Part shown: piece by piece, positions 12,401 to 24,304 of the stretch | Numbering within the stretch: position 1 is the first letter of the stretch | How the letters are laid out: each line of letters begins with the position of its first letter | DNA from: Capsicum annuum | Taxonomy: Eukaryota > Streptophyta > Magnoliopsida > Solanales > Solanaceae | Length of the DNA stretch: 64,000 nt | NCBI RefSeq assembly: GCF_002878395.1 | Contig: NW_025856403.1 | Span: 114,522-178,521, forward strand | Direction of reading: 5' to 3' | Program-made: the position numbers and the translations under genes | Notes under the pieces: generated by a model | Database searches by the model: none | Told to the model about the DNA's origin: nothing | The model's input: only the letters and a program-made list of their open reading frames with translations

Positions 12401-12780
12401 ATGCGTCGCACTCCTACTTTGCATGGCCATAACTTCTTACTTAGGTGTCGGAATTTTATAAAATTGGAATCGTTGGTAAGCTAATTTGATTACCTAAAAT
12501 TTTGTGGGTCTAAGTCTGCAAAAATGTCACTTATAAATTAATTTATCCTTATTCAAACGTAACTCTTGTGGAATCACACACTAAAACTTGATGGATCCAA
12601 AAGCTATTAGCTTGCCTTACTTCGAGTGACTCACATAAGCATACTTAACACATCATAAGCTATCTTATCTCTAGGATACTCATTGTAAATCATGTTTTCA
12701 AATATGAATCACAGGATATGAGGTTTTATACGTAGGAAAACTCATTCATTTCCTAGCTTAGAAACATACGGGGTACTACA
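9444..12780 (-). repeat. right (5') LTR of B
   Basis: Starts TGTAACACCCCG and ends GGGGTACTACA. It aligns over its full length with 5071-8416. The word array is at about 10340-10900, the GCACA cassette at 12243-12380 and the conserved block at about 12425-12500. Confidence 0.9.
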
Positions 12781-12785
12781 CCACT

Positions 12786-14817
12786 GCACAATCTGATATG
12801 CTGTTTGAATTATTTACTGCTCCTATGGACCCCTAGACTAAGCCTCAGAACCTGAGAGGTAGGGGAGGGGGGTCAATACGGATATACTGGTATGCATAAC
12901 AAATTCAAAATGATCATTTATATTCAATATATATGAGAGCAATTTAAAGTAGTTCATAAGCATATCATATAGTAAGAAATCACATGGGCATTTTAAAAGA
13001 CTCTGTGAAAACATTTGAAATCTGTGACACTCTTTGTCTTACTTCTGTGCTAGGTGGTATACCCTAAATCTGTAATCCCACAGGCTATATGGGATCTTTC
13101 ATTAACTCGGCAACCAAGCCCCCAACCCAAGTGAGCGCAAGGGTCGAAATCTCTGAATCTACTACGCTATACGGACATCTCCAGAGTACAATAATAATAT
13201 ACCTGTATCGGCAAATATAGTTTCAGGCTAAGAGTTACTTGAACTCATGCCTTCGTCTGGTAACCACCTAACCCTCTTTATGCTTGTTTTTAGTTCCTTG
13301 AACATGTATGCTCTGGAAACATACTCTGAAATCTTTAACTCTGTCATGGCATATACACATATATGGTATCGTCATACCATTGACTTGCAAGTCACATTCT
13401 CTGAGTTATTTATAGTAATTTATATGTCTGTATTCAAATCATGAAATTCAGGACCACCATCATAGCAATTCGTTCAAGGAACTCATAATTTAAAATTCAT
13501 GAAAACCATGCATGTAATTCTCTTTATCAATAATTTAACAAACAATGGTTGTCATGTCCAAAGTCTCTATCTCATTCAATTCTTCTTTTTAATACAAAAT
13601 ATAGTTATCTCAAGACACCCTCTCAATAATACTAAATCAATGTTTCAAATACTACGACATTGAGATAACATCTTCCTAATCAAAGACATGCATTTCAACT
13701 TATTTCCAACAAAACCAAAATCTTTAATTTATCACTAGAGAGGGAGTCTATAATTTATGTTCTCAAACAATCTTCAAACTCAAATTTTATACATATAAGT
13801 ATACATGTAAATCAACTTAGGGGGGAAAGGCCTAAGGGCCAGATCAACAATGCATTTAAATATTCATAATGCATAATAAAATCATGTATTTCAAAATTCC
13901 TTTCTAAAATCATGCTTGAAAATCTCTAAATCATGTTATAGTGTTTCCAAGCCCATGTAGTTTTTTAGGATAAACCTCACGTACCATAAATTATAAGATC
14001 TGAAAGATGGAACCAAATTCTTGATAGATGAAACCCAAATCATGATTTGTTTCTTGGAGATATTGAACTTAAGGCTTGATTCTCTAGAATTTCTTGTTCT
14101 TGAAGAAAACCCTAATTTGATCTTATTTTGAGAGTGAAGAAGAAGTTTTTGATGTTGTAAAACTAATAATGAATGATTAATAACAATTAAGGGGTGATTT
14201 AATTCGTCTGAAAGGCTCTGGGAGTGAGGGAAAGACCAAAATACCCCTACGATATCACTTCCCAATTGTTGAAATTCTCAACTGACGACCAAGGCTGTCA
14301 AGCCATCAGATCTGTGATGAGTCGTCAGCTTTTGTCATCACGTGGGAGCTGAAATTGATGGGATTCTGCCTAAGCCTGATGACATATTATGACAAGCCGT
14401 TAGATTTGTGACAAGCCATTAAAATTGCCGTCACTCAGTTGCTAGGCTGATATGATGGAGTAAAATGGGCATAACTTTTTTCTCCAATATTTTATTTTGG
14501 AAAAATTGCTGGAGTTGGAAAGAGGACTAAAATACCTTTCATTTGATATATAGTAGGCCACCCAAATCATGATATTCAAGGAGGTATGGTCGATTGAAGT
14601 TGATTCAAGTTTTGACGCTCACTAAAACTTGAATGATAGGAAAACTTTCAACTAGTCCTTGTGTTAAGGGACCTCTATGATCTCGACTAATGACCAACTA
14701 GTTTCACACACTACATAAATGATTAACACACTATATTTGCATTGGATTTATGGCTTTTGGAACATCTACGCATAGGAAAGATGGTTTACGTTCTAGCCCA
14801 AATTGCGGGTCGTTACA
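12786..14817 (-). repeat. left LTR of C, second part
   Basis: Resumes after the CCACT duplication and ends GTCGTTACA. It aligns with 20079-22090. It contains a GTCGTCAG-type cassette at 14280-14440 and the conserved block GGGCATAACTTTTTTCTCC...TTGGAAAGAGGAC at about 14467-14530. Confidence 0.9.
14280..14440. repeat. GC-rich word cassette in the LTR of C
   Basis: Degenerate, partly inverted copies of TGACAAGCCGTCAG and GATGAGTCGTCAG. The sister copy is at 21555-21715. Confidence 0.7.
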
Positions 14818-14834
14818 TTATCTCCTCTTGGGGT
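14818..14834 (-). other. polypurine tract of C
   Basis: Minus strand reads CCCCAAGAGGAGATAA directly before the 3' LTR. It is a mutated form of the AAGGGGGAGATAA seen in B and E. Confidence 0.75.
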
Positions 14835-15017
14835 CATTCATCCACGAATGAAGACTCGAGATATATCAAGCACGACTTCAAGAGCCAAATGAAAAAAAAA
14901 GGAGTAGTACAGGATTTTTACCTTCTAAATCATCTTCCATATCCTCGAAAAGAGTCGGATACCTTACATACATATCATCTTCTGATTGCCAAGTAGCCTC
15001 CTTTGCTTTTTGATTCC

Positions 15018-15420
15018 CTACATCACCTTAACCAAAGCTACCTCCTTACTCTTCAACTTCCTCACTTGATGATCTAAGATTTCAATAGGTTCCTCTTCAT
15101 ATACTAAGAAGTCTGTCACTTTGATTTTCTCTACAGGCAACACTAGGGAATGATCTCCTATACACTTCTTCAACATGGATACATGAAATACCGGATGGAC
15201 AGAACCCAGATCTATAGGCAACTCTAACTCATACGTAACTGCACCTATCTTTCTCAAAATTTGGTATGGCCCTATATAGCGAGGACATAGCTTACCTTTC
15301 TTCCCAAAATGCATAACTCCCTTCATAGGAGAGACTTTGAGAAACACCCAATCACCAACCTCAAATTCTAAATCCCTTCTCCTAACATCGACATAGGACT
15401 CCTGTAGACTCTAGGCTGTA
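15018..15420 (-). pseudogene. gypsy integrase C-terminal tail with chromodomain-like end (C)
   Basis: The open piece at 15018-15347 contains [20 protein letters not shown], then VTYELELP and [15 protein letters not shown], the GPY/F module typical of chromovirus integrases. After it come [22 protein letters not shown], the linker that in this family leads to a chromodomain near the PPT. The KV(L/M)W chromodomain core is cut by a stop near 15018. The same module is better kept in G at 42044-42400. Upstream, the frame is lost between this piece and the integrase core. Confidence 0.85.
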
Positions 15421-15425
15421 TTAAT

Positions 15426-16249
15426 CTATTCTCTAATGATTTTTACATCCTCCATCGCCTGATGAACAAGATCAGGCCACAATAACTGCATCTCACCTAC
15501 TTCATACCACCCTATAGGCGACCTACATCTTCTTCCATACAATGCTTCAAAAGGGGTCATCTTAATACTGGCATGGTAGTTATTATTGTAAGCAAACTCT
15601 ATCAATTGAAAGTGATCTACCCAGCTACCTTTCAAGTTATTTACATAAGCCCTCAACAAATCCTCAAGGGTCTGAATGGTGCGCTCAGCTTGCCTATCAG
15701 TCTTAGTGTGGAAAGAAGTACTTAGGTTCACTCGTGTACCTTAACCCCTCTGAAAAGACCTCCAAAATTATGAAGAGAATTGCATACCTCTATCAGATAT
15801 GATGGATACACGTGCTCTATGCAAACAGACTTTCTTCTCAATATATAGCTTATCATAATCATCTCCTAAAAGTTGGTCCTCACAGGCAGAAAGTAAGCTG
15901 ACTTGGTCAGCCAATTAATAATTACCCAAATAGAATCATACTAATTTCGGGATCTCGCAAGTCCCATAATGAAATCCATATTGATCAATTCCCATTTTCG
16001 TAAAGGCAAAGCTATCGCTTGGGAAGTACCACCAGTCCTCATATGCTCTACCTTAACTTGTTGACAGTTCAAACACTTGTCAACATAGTTAACCACATCG
16101 TGCTTCATATTATTTCACCAATAAATGGTGTTCAGATCATGATACATCTTGGTAGATCCTGGGTGAACAACATAATTCAAAGTGTGAGCTTCGTCAAGGA
16201 TTATCTTTTGCAGACCATCTAAATCTGGCACATACAATCTACCTTGATA
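15426..16249 (-). pseudogene. gypsy integrase zinc finger and catalytic core (C)
   Basis: Read on the minus strand from right to left, a KCLNCQQVKVEHMRTGG block near 16080-16030 gives the CX2C half of the HHCC finger. NMDFIMG near 15975 gives the first catalytic Asp, and IISDRG near 15800 the second Asp. A stop then falls a few codons further on. The open piece at 15426-15731 holds DRQAERTIQTLEDLLRAYV with the catalytic Glu, and FEALYGRRCRSPIGWYEVGE. All three acidic residues are therefore visible, but in at least two frames, so the protein cannot be made. Confidence 0.85.
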
Positions 16250-17031
16250 TTAGAAAAGACCATCACCACCAATTTCAACGGACATGACCTTCTGTTGACC
16301 CACATCTTTCTTAATCTGCATCAAGATGAGATCTTCGATCTGCTTCTCTTTAACTTCCATACAAATGGATGATTTACCTATCTCGTGAACAACTATGCCT
16401 CCACCTTCAGAATTTAAGAGTAACACTCCCAGATTTGGAACTTGGTGAATATCCTTCACTATATCTCTTTTCCCTTCTTCAACATGAGAAAGGCTACCTA
16501 TTGCCAACCTGCTAAAGACATTGGCTACCACATTTGCCTTACTTGAATGATGTCTAGGTTCATGTCATAATCTTTTAGCAAAACCATCCAGGGCCTTTGC
16601 CTGAGGTTTAATTTTTTCTGAGAGAAAACATATTGTAAACTCTTATGGTCAGTGAAAATATCAACATGCGCCCCATAAAGATAATGCGTCCAGATTCTAA
16701 GCGCAAACAACACAGCTGCTAACTCTAAGTAATAAGTGGGTTAATTCTACTTATGCACAATTAACTGCCTAGATACATCAGCTACCACCTTACCGTGCTA
16801 TATAAGTACACACCCAAGTCCTACACAGGACCCATCACAGTACACAACCAAACCCTCTATGCCTTTTGAAAGAGTCAGAACAGGTGTTGTAGTCAATAGG
16901 TCTTTCAACTTCTCAAAATTATTCTCACAGGAGTCAGACCATACAAACTTCACCTTTTTCTGGGTCAACTTAGTAAGTGGAGCAGCTATAGAAGAAAAGC
17001 TTTCTACGAATCTTCTGTAATACCCTGCCAA
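16250..17031 (-). pseudogene. gypsy RNase H and connection region (C)
   Basis: Three overlapping open pieces: 16798-17031 (GYYRRFVESFSSIAAPLTKL, then VYCDGSCVGLGCVLI, the first RNase H Asp), 16525-16713 ([33 protein letters not shown]) and 16250-16531 (VANVFSRLAIGSLSHVEEGK, the decayed ADALSR block). Frameshifts separate the pieces. ADALSR has become ANVFSR, so the last acidic RNase H residue is lost. Confidence 0.85.
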
Positions 17032-17079
17032 ACCAAAGAATCTCTGAATGTTGGTTGGAGTTGTGGGTCTGGGAAATTT

Positions 17080-17700
17080 TCACACTGCCTTAACCTTTTG
17101 GAGATCCACCCTAATCCCATCACTAGACACAATATGCCCCAAGAAAGCAATAGCAGTTGGCCAAAATTCACATTCGGAGAATTTTTCATATAACTTATGA
17201 TCTTTGAGAGTCTGAAGAATAATTTGGAGGTGATTGGCATGGTCCTTATCACTCATAGAATAAACCAAGATATCATTAATGAATACTATGACAAACAGAT
17301 CTAGAAACTGATGGAAGACCCTATTCATTAGATCCATGAAGGATGCTGGGGTGTTAGTCAACCCGAAGGACATGACTAAGAATTCATAATGATTGTATCT
17401 TGTTTGGAAAGCTATTTTGGGAATATCTGACTCCCTAACCTTTATCTGATGATATCCTGAACGAAGGTCTATCTTCGAAAAACATTTAGCACCCTGAAGC
17501 TGGTCAAAAAAATCATTAATCCTAGGAAGAGGATATTTATTTTTAATCGTGACCTTATTCAACTGGCGGTAATCTATGTACTTATAAAGGGAACTATCTT
17601 TCTTTCGTACGAAGAGTACAGGTGCACCAGGGAGAAATACTAGGATGGATAAAAACTTTATCTAGAAGATGTTCGAGTTGCTCTTTTAATTCTTTCAACT
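17080..17700 (-). pseudogene. gypsy reverse transcriptase (C), catalytic box mutated
   Basis: The open piece at 17080-17562 contains [32 protein letters not shown] (first catalytic Asp present), [20 protein letters not shown] and the FINDILVYS box, where the usual FIDDILVYS has its first Asp replaced by Asn at 17275-17277. It ends with [11 protein letters not shown]. Upstream, [12 protein letters not shown] survives in broken frame at about 17565-17640. The Asp-to-Asn change is a G-to-A transition on the coding strand. Confidence 0.9.
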
Positions 17701-18360
17701 CTACTGGAGCCATTCTATATGGCGTTTATAGATGGGATGGGTATCTAGCGATATATTAATGCCAAAATCTATCTCCCTATCAGGTGGAATTCCTGGGAGA
17801 TCATCTGGAAAGACTTCTGGAAACTTATTTACCACCGGGGCAGACCAAAAGAAAGGACTTTCGGTATTAGAATATTTAACCTGGATAAGATGGTACAAAC
17901 ACCCTTTTAAGATAACTTTACGGACTCTGAGATAAGATATAAAGTTCCCTCTAGGTGCTAAATAATGCCCCTCCCATTCTAGGACTGGTTCATTCAGAAA
18001 AGAAAAAGTGACTTTTTGGGTCCTACAATTTAGTGTGGCATAACATGAATTGAGTTGGTCCATTCCTAAGATGGCATCAAAGTCAACTATCTCAAGATCT
18101 ATGAGGTCTGCCATAATATCCCAGCCACAAACAGTCACAACACAATCCCTATACATCCTTCTTGCTATAATAAAATCTCCTACTAGAGTGGAAACAGAGA
18201 AAGGTTCAGCAATCACATCAGGCTCAAACCTAAACCAACAGCCACATAAGGGGTCACATAGGATAAGGTAGAGTTGGGATCAAGTAACACATAAACATCA
18301 CGAGAAAAGATTTTCTATGTACTGGTAACTACATTTGGTGAGGCCTCTGCCTCCTGGCGG
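17701..18360 (-). pseudogene. gypsy aspartic protease and start of reverse transcriptase (C)
   Basis: Minus strand near 18300 reads VLLDPNSTLSYVTPYVAV, the protease active-site region with DPN for the usual D(S/P)G. The open piece at 17701-18216 continues with EPFSVSTLVGDF, DFDAILGMDQLNSCYATLNC (second protease motif) and FPEVFPDDLPGIPPDREIDF, the entry to the reverse transcriptase domain. The order and spacing are those of plant chromovirus polyproteins. Loss of the active-site Gly and the downstream breaks mean it is dead. Confidence 0.85.
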
Positions 18361-19524
18361 TTGGTCAAGGCATACAACCGATTGTGGCCATTTCCAGCGG
18401 CTTAAGTGACACCCTTCTGATATGGTGGTGGTGCATAAGAATTTGCTTGTGACTTGGATCCTTTAACATTACTCCTTGTTGTGTACCCTGCATCCTCGGT
18501 CCCTAACTAGATTGAAAATTCTGGGTGCGCTGCTCAGCTGGGGGTCCAGATATCGAAACACTGGCTGCAGACTGAACATTACCCCAATTCTCTCTCTTTT
18601 ACCATTTTTTACCCTAATTACCACTCTGCTACTGACTGTAGCTCTGGTATGTTATTTTAGCTCTCTTTACCTGCATGTCATTCTCCCTAGATTTAGTGAT
18701 CTTCTTCTTCTCCTCAACTTGTTACATGTGGACTGATAGTCTGGCAAAATCTATGTCCCTGTTCAATATTTCTCCCTGACATTCAAGTACCAAGTCATCT
18801 GAAAGGTCGGATGCAAATTTCCTCATTTAGGCTCTCATATTACCAATCATCTCAGTAGTATAATAGGCCAGTTTGTTGAACGTCAGAGGTTACTCCTAGA
18901 CACTCATCTTTCCTTACTTCAAGTTTATAAATTCTTCATCTTTGGCTTAACTCAGCTCTAGAGGGAAGAACCGATCAAGGAAGGCTTCCATAAAATCGCT
19001 GCAAACTGTAGGCTCAACACTCTCACCCTTCGCATCCTCCCACTCATTATACCATTAGTTCACTACATCCTTAAGCTGGTATGCTGCCAATTCAACCCCT
19101 TCCACCTAATCTATATTCATTACCCTAAAAATCTTCTCTATTTCATTCACAAACTCCTATAGATCCTCTTCTACTTTAGTGCCAAAAAATTTGGGTAGGT
19201 TCATTCCTATGAACTGACCCACCATAGTAACCTTAGAAGTAACAGATGCAAACCCGGTGTCTTCCGACCTCTAAGTCTGTACGGCTACCAGCTGTGCAAG
19301 CATGTGAATGAACTATCAGAATTCTGCATTAGATATATCCTTCTGATAAGGTTGGGATGGTTAACATTTGTTCTAGGAGCTCGAGGAGGACTGGTCGGGC
19401 CTGGAGGTAATCCCAGAGTAGGAACAGGTTCTGGGGTATGGGCTCTGTTATGAGTCTGCCCCCCATGAGTGGTGTGGACTTCATCATCCTGAGTATTCTG
19501 ATTATTGGAGCGACAAGGAGGCAT
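18361..19524 (-). pseudogene. gypsy gag (C), decayed
   Basis: The probable start is at 19524, where the minus strand opens MPPCRSNNQNTQDDEVHT in the usual place after the leader. A Pro-rich stretch follows, then a broken capsid region (minus-strand codons for a FxxKxLPPxF-like area near 19200 and for a zinc-knuckle and linker near 18400-18560). The last part reads GNGHNRLYALTNRQEAEASP just before the protease. Several stops interrupt it. Elements D and E keep only a vestige of this start codon region. Confidence 0.75.
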
Positions 19525-19737
19525 AACTATCCTTTTTCTAAAATACAAGAGATCACTTGATTAGGGGAGAGATTAGACTACAAAGCACGAACTAAATCAC
19601 AATGAGGGGAAATATTCCTAAACACCTAGTAGCCTCCTACTTATAAGTGTAGCATGCTACACGCTCATAAATAAGACTCTACCCGACTTGATTTTATAGA
19701 CACCCTGGGACCATGAATGGTGCTCTAGTACCAAGTT
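19525..19737 (-). promoter_or_regulatory. 5' leader of C: PBS and 16-bp perfect palindrome
   Basis: The primer-binding site, AACTTGGTACTAGAGC on the minus strand, is at about 19719-19734, two changes from the iMet consensus form in G. The leader contains GTGTAGCATGCTACAC at 19647-19662, a perfect 16-bp palindrome about 60 nt downstream of the PBS. It is preserved, with variation, in G (45110-45125), E (57209-57220) and D (25878-25892). Confidence 0.75.
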
Positions 19738-22090
19738 TTTCACTACCCAAACTAGGGTTTGGCCGTGATGGACATCCCGAACCGTGAACACGCAAACGTC
19801 CTGCTCTATATGGTAGTCATGCAAAACATTCATTTAATAAAACAAAATGCAGAATTATGATCTAATACAGAAACATGGTCATACTCTAGATTAAGTTTAA
19901 CAATAGGGAATGAAATCCGAAAATCACTAAAAACATCTGGAACAGTCTGCGAAATATCTACTACATAAAAATTTGACAACTATCTAAAAACTGGGACAAG
20001 GCCCCTAGTAGACTAAAACTGTAATAGATGACATAATCAAAAAGGACAGGCCTTCTAGAATAGAGAAGGCTCACCACTGCACAATCTGATCTGCTGTTTG
20101 AATTATCTATTGCTTATTTAGACCCCTAGACTGAGCCTTAGAACATGAGAGGTAGGGGATGGGGTTCAATACAGATATAATGGTACATAGAGCAAATCCA
20201 AAATAATTATTTATATTCAACACATATGAGAGCAATTTAAAGCAGTTCATAAACATATCATATAGTAAGAAATCACATGGGCATTTTAAAAGATTCTGTG
20301 AAAATATCTGAAATCTATGATACTCTTTGTCTTACTTTTGCGCTAGGTGGTGTACCCTACAATATGTAATCCCACAAGCTATATAGGATCTTCAATTAAA
20401 TTGATAGCCATTCCCCCAACCCAAGTGTGCCGCAAGGGTTGGAGTCTCAGAATCTACTATGCCACACAACCGTTACCAGCGTACAATAATAATCTACCTA
20501 TATCGGCAAATACAGTTTTAGGCTAAGAGTTACTTGAACTCATGCCTTCTTTTGGTAACCACCTAACCCTCTTTATGCCCATTTTTAGTTCTTTAAACAT
20601 GCATGCTCTAAAAACAAACTCTAAAATCTTTAACTCTGTCATCGCATATACACATATATGGCATCGTCATACCATTAACTTGCAATTTACATTCTCCGAG
20701 CCATTTATAGAAATTTATATCTCTATTTTCAAATCATGAAATTTAGGACTAACATAACAACAATTCGTTCAAGTAATTCATGCTTTAAAATTCATGTAAA
20801 ACCTGGCAAGCAATTCTTTTTATCAAGAATTTATCAAACAATGGTGGTCATGTCCAAAGTCTATGTCTAATGCAATTCTTCTCTTTAACACAAAATATAG
20901 TTATCTCAATACACCATCTCAATAATTCTAAATAAATGTTTCAAATACTATGACATTGAGAAAACATCTTTCAAATCACGGACATGCATTTCATCTTTTT
21001 TCCAACAAAACCAAAATCTTTAATTTATCACAAGAGTGGGAGTTCATAATTTATGCTCTCAAATAATCTTAAACCTCAAATTTTATACATATACATATAC
21101 ATGTAAATCAACTTAGGAGGGAAAGGCCTAAGGGTCAAATCAACAATGCATTTCAACATTCATAATGCATAATAAATCATGTATTTCAAAACCCTTTTCT
21201 AAAATCATGCTTGAAAATCTTTAAATCATGTTCTAGTGTTTCCAAGCCCATGTAATTTTTTAGGATAAACCCCAAGTAACATACATTATGAGATCTAAAA
21301 GATCTAAACCCGAATCTTGATTTATTTATTGGAGATATTGAATTTAATGCTTGATTTTCTTGAATTTCTTGTTCTTGGAGAAAATCCTAATTTGATATTA
21401 TTTTGTGAGTGAAGAGGAAGTTTTTGACGTTTTAAACCTATTAATGATTGATTAATAACACTTAATGGGTGATTTAATTTGTGTGAAAGGTTTTTGGAGT
21501 GAGGAAAAGACGAAAATACCCTTACAAAATCACTTCCCAGTTGTAGAAATTCTCAGCTGACGACCAAGGCTAACAAGCCGTCAGATCTGTGACAAGCCAT
21601 CAGTTTTTATCATCACCTGGGAACTGAAATTGATGGGCCTCTGCCAAAGGATGATGACATATTCTGAAAAGTCGTCAGATTTGACACAAGCCGTCAGAAT
21701 TGTTGTAACTCAATTGTCAGGCTAATTGATGGAGTAAAATGGGCATAACTTTTTGCTCCGATGTCGGATTTTGGAAAAATTGATGGTGTTGGACAGAGGA
21801 CCCAAAGAAATACATTCAGTATATAGCACACCACCCAGTTCATGATATACAGAGAGTTATTGTCAATTGAAGTTGATCCAAGTTTTGACGCTTACTAAAA
21901 CTTGAACGATAGGAAAGCTTTTAACTAGTCCTTGAGTTAAGGGACCTTTATGATCTCGACTCATGCCCAGCTAGATTCAGACACTACATAAATTATTAAC
22001 ACACTATATTTGCATTGGATTTTTGGTTTTTGGAACATCTACGCATAGGAAAGACTATTTATGTTCTAGCCCAAATTGCGGGTCGTTATA
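19738..22090 (-). repeat. right (5') LTR of C
   Basis: 2353 bp against 2372 bp for the two parts of the left LTR joined. It holds the unoccupied CCACT target at 20074-20078 (an empty site for B), the word cassette at 21555-21715 and the conserved block at about 21740-21800. Both termini are mutated. Confidence 0.9.
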
Positions 22091-22095
22091 CTAAA

Positions 22096-23288
22096 ACTAT
22101 GGAAGAAACAATCCAACATCTTACTCATTATGACAACTCATTTAAATTACATGTTAAATCATAAATGCATCAACATAATTATCAAGAGAATAAATTATTT
22201 TACCATTCAAGCAACTCATCTAGATTCATATTCTTCGACTGATAAACGTACTTTTTAAATTTGACAACCAAGAGAGGTGCAAGGAGAAAGTACGAAAAGT
22301 TGAAGCAACTTACGGTAACATAATTTATTTATTCAAGATAAGACCATAGTTATATTAATTTTTTAACGCTCCAATCTTGCGAACAACCTAGTTACTAATC
22401 ATAGTCCATATGGATATATACAAAATTGAAATGTAGTAGTTGAGAAATTTCTTTTTAAAGTAGGACACTAATGCAAAAATATTTCTTTAATTGGTTGGGA
22501 GTTTGGACTCAGTTTAGGATAGTTAAACTGAGGTATTTACCTTTTGCAAATAATTTCAACTATAATCTTTCTTTTCTTTTGGGCATATGCCATAATCAAT
22601 TGATTAATTCGTGTGAATAGTTATAGTAATTTTCTTTTGGAATGCAATTTTTGAAATTTGTTTTGTATTTCACCTCAAATATATTAATAATAAAAGACAC
22701 AAAATCAAGAAATTTCTTATAATTGAAAAAAAAAACTCTATAGTTCTTGAAACAAATCTATTTTAGTTAGAAGAATCAAAGAGTGCAATCCTCTTATAGA
22801 AGAATTGAGTCTTCTTTCATTAGACATAATTGAGGATGAAGAGAATCACCAACATAGAATTTAAAAAATATAACTAAAAAACACACCAAAAATTGAAGAG
22901 TAATCATAATAATAATTCATAATTGAAGACAGAGACATATATGTCTTGCATATTGAAGATTGTAGTTTTTTATATTTCTCTTTCTTTTGTGTATAACATA
23001 TAAATACGCAAAAACTTGATTTTTAGATATATGTTATGAATTTATACTCTCTCCATTTTCTTCTGCTTATTTTCCCCTAATTTAAACACTATGATTTCAA
23101 CAAACTATTTGTGTTCTATTCAATTCTTAACACAACATGAAATAAAAGGCTAATACCATCTATTAAATTTAATTTAGATATAGTAGAATTCCTTTTGTTC
23201 TTCTTTAAATAGAGTTTTTAATTGCAGTTGTCCACTCTTGAAAGGTATTGGGCAAGCAAGTAATACTTGTATGTGACGAAAAACTTAA
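22096..23288. other. AT-rich intergenic sequence
   Basis: This is the old target DNA between C and D. No gene, RNA or repeat boundary is recognised. It contains long A and T runs. Confidence 0.5.
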
Positions 23289-23669
23289 TTTAACACCACA
23301 CATTTTCGGGCTAAAGTTTGAATCGTCCTTTCTACATGTATAGACCTGAACCCAATGATTATTTATTAATATATGTGTGATGATGAATTCTATTTTGTGT
23401 GAATATCTTTGAATGTGAATTTAGGTCTCAAAATCCCCATACTCAAAGACGAGTTTAAAACTCTTCTATCTATTAAATTTTCATGAATGTCTAAACTTGG
23501 ATTAACATTCATCAATCATAACTTCTTGTATATAGTGATTTAGAGGAACTAATCTATAGCAAATGAAAATTCTATGAGTCTTCTTTCCAACGCTACTGGT
23601 TTCACCTTAATCCGATATCGGAGCAGAATGTTATGCTCATTTTACTGTGAAGTGTCTTTCTACCAAAAT

Positions 23670-23835
23670 GTGACGACAACGCTGATGACCTATCAACTAG
23701 GTGACGTCGCCTATCAGGCCTTGTTGCCAGCCTAGGGCAGAAAGAGTTAAAATTCATCCCAAAAGTAATGACCTAGGTGATGGCCTATCACCTGATTGAT
23801 GGCCCATCAACCTTGGTCGTCAACTGATGAAGTTC
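23670..23835. repeat. word cassette in the LTR of D
   Basis: Degenerate complementary words GACGACC, GATGGCC, CTATCACC and CATCAAC. The sister copy is at about 29715-29875. Confidence 0.7.
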
Positions 23836-24256
23836 TGCAATTTTTTTGGCTTCCTTAAGGGTATTTTAATCTTTTCCTCAGTCCAAAAACATTCCCACAA
23901 ATTAAATTACACCCTAAACATTATTTACTTAACCATTATCAATTTTACAACTTATCAAATTCTCTACACTCTCAAGAACAAGGGAAATTAGGGTTTCCTC
24001 CAGGAATATAGAATCAAGAAAAATCTAAGGAACAAATCAAGATTAGAGTTCTACTCTTTAAACTAAGTAACCTAAGGTACGTGGGGTTTTCCTAAACTAC
24101 ATGGGCATGGTGAAATCATTTTAAGTATGTTTAAATGTTGATAAATCATGAATTTAAAAACGGATCTTGAATTTACAATTACAGTTATACATTGTGAATC
24201 CTTCTTGACAATAAAGATTTGGTCTTAAGTCCTTACCCATTAAACTCAATTTTGCT

Positions 24257-24291
<35 letters not shown>

Positions 24292-24304
24292 GTCTGTATG
24301 CATG
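24257..24304. repeat. (TA)n / (TATG)n microsatellite in the left LTR of D
   Basis: TA dinucleotides at 24257-24279, then TATG units. The right LTR has a pure TA tract at the same place (30315-30348). Confidence 0.95.

Larger units (their letters stand above)
5071..12780 (-). mobile_element. non-autonomous LTR retrotransposon B, nested in the LTR of C
   Basis: 7710 bp, bounded by TGTAACACCC and ACTACA, with TSD CCACT at 5066-5070 and 12781-12785. LTRs are 3346 bp (5071-8416) and 3337 bp (9444-12780), so about 87% of the element is LTR. The interior is only 1027 bp and has no gag or pol. PPT at left and PBS at right show minus orientation. The LTRs differ at roughly one base in nine over the first 185 bp by eye, so B is itself old, and C is older still. 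Confidence 0.9.
4731..22090 (-). mobile_element. Ty3/gypsy chromovirus-type retrotransposon C (contains nested B)
   Basis: Minus-strand element with TSD CTAAA at 4726-4730 and 22091-22095. The left (3') LTR is 4731-5070 plus 12786-14817, the interior is 14818-19737 and the right (5') LTR is 19738-22090. Without B it measures about 9.6 kb. Order on the minus strand is PBS, leader, gag, protease, reverse transcriptase, RNase H, integrase, PPT, which is the gypsy order. All frames are broken. The right LTR has lost both canonical ends (TTTCACTACC for TGTCATGACC, and TATA for TACA), so it is an old copy. Confidence 0.9.

Noticed and set aside
17732..18736. Plus-strand open frames over the gag-pol of C (17732-17935, 18050-18271, 18476-18736)
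   Set aside because: These are antisense shadows of the recognisable minus-strand protease and gag sequence.
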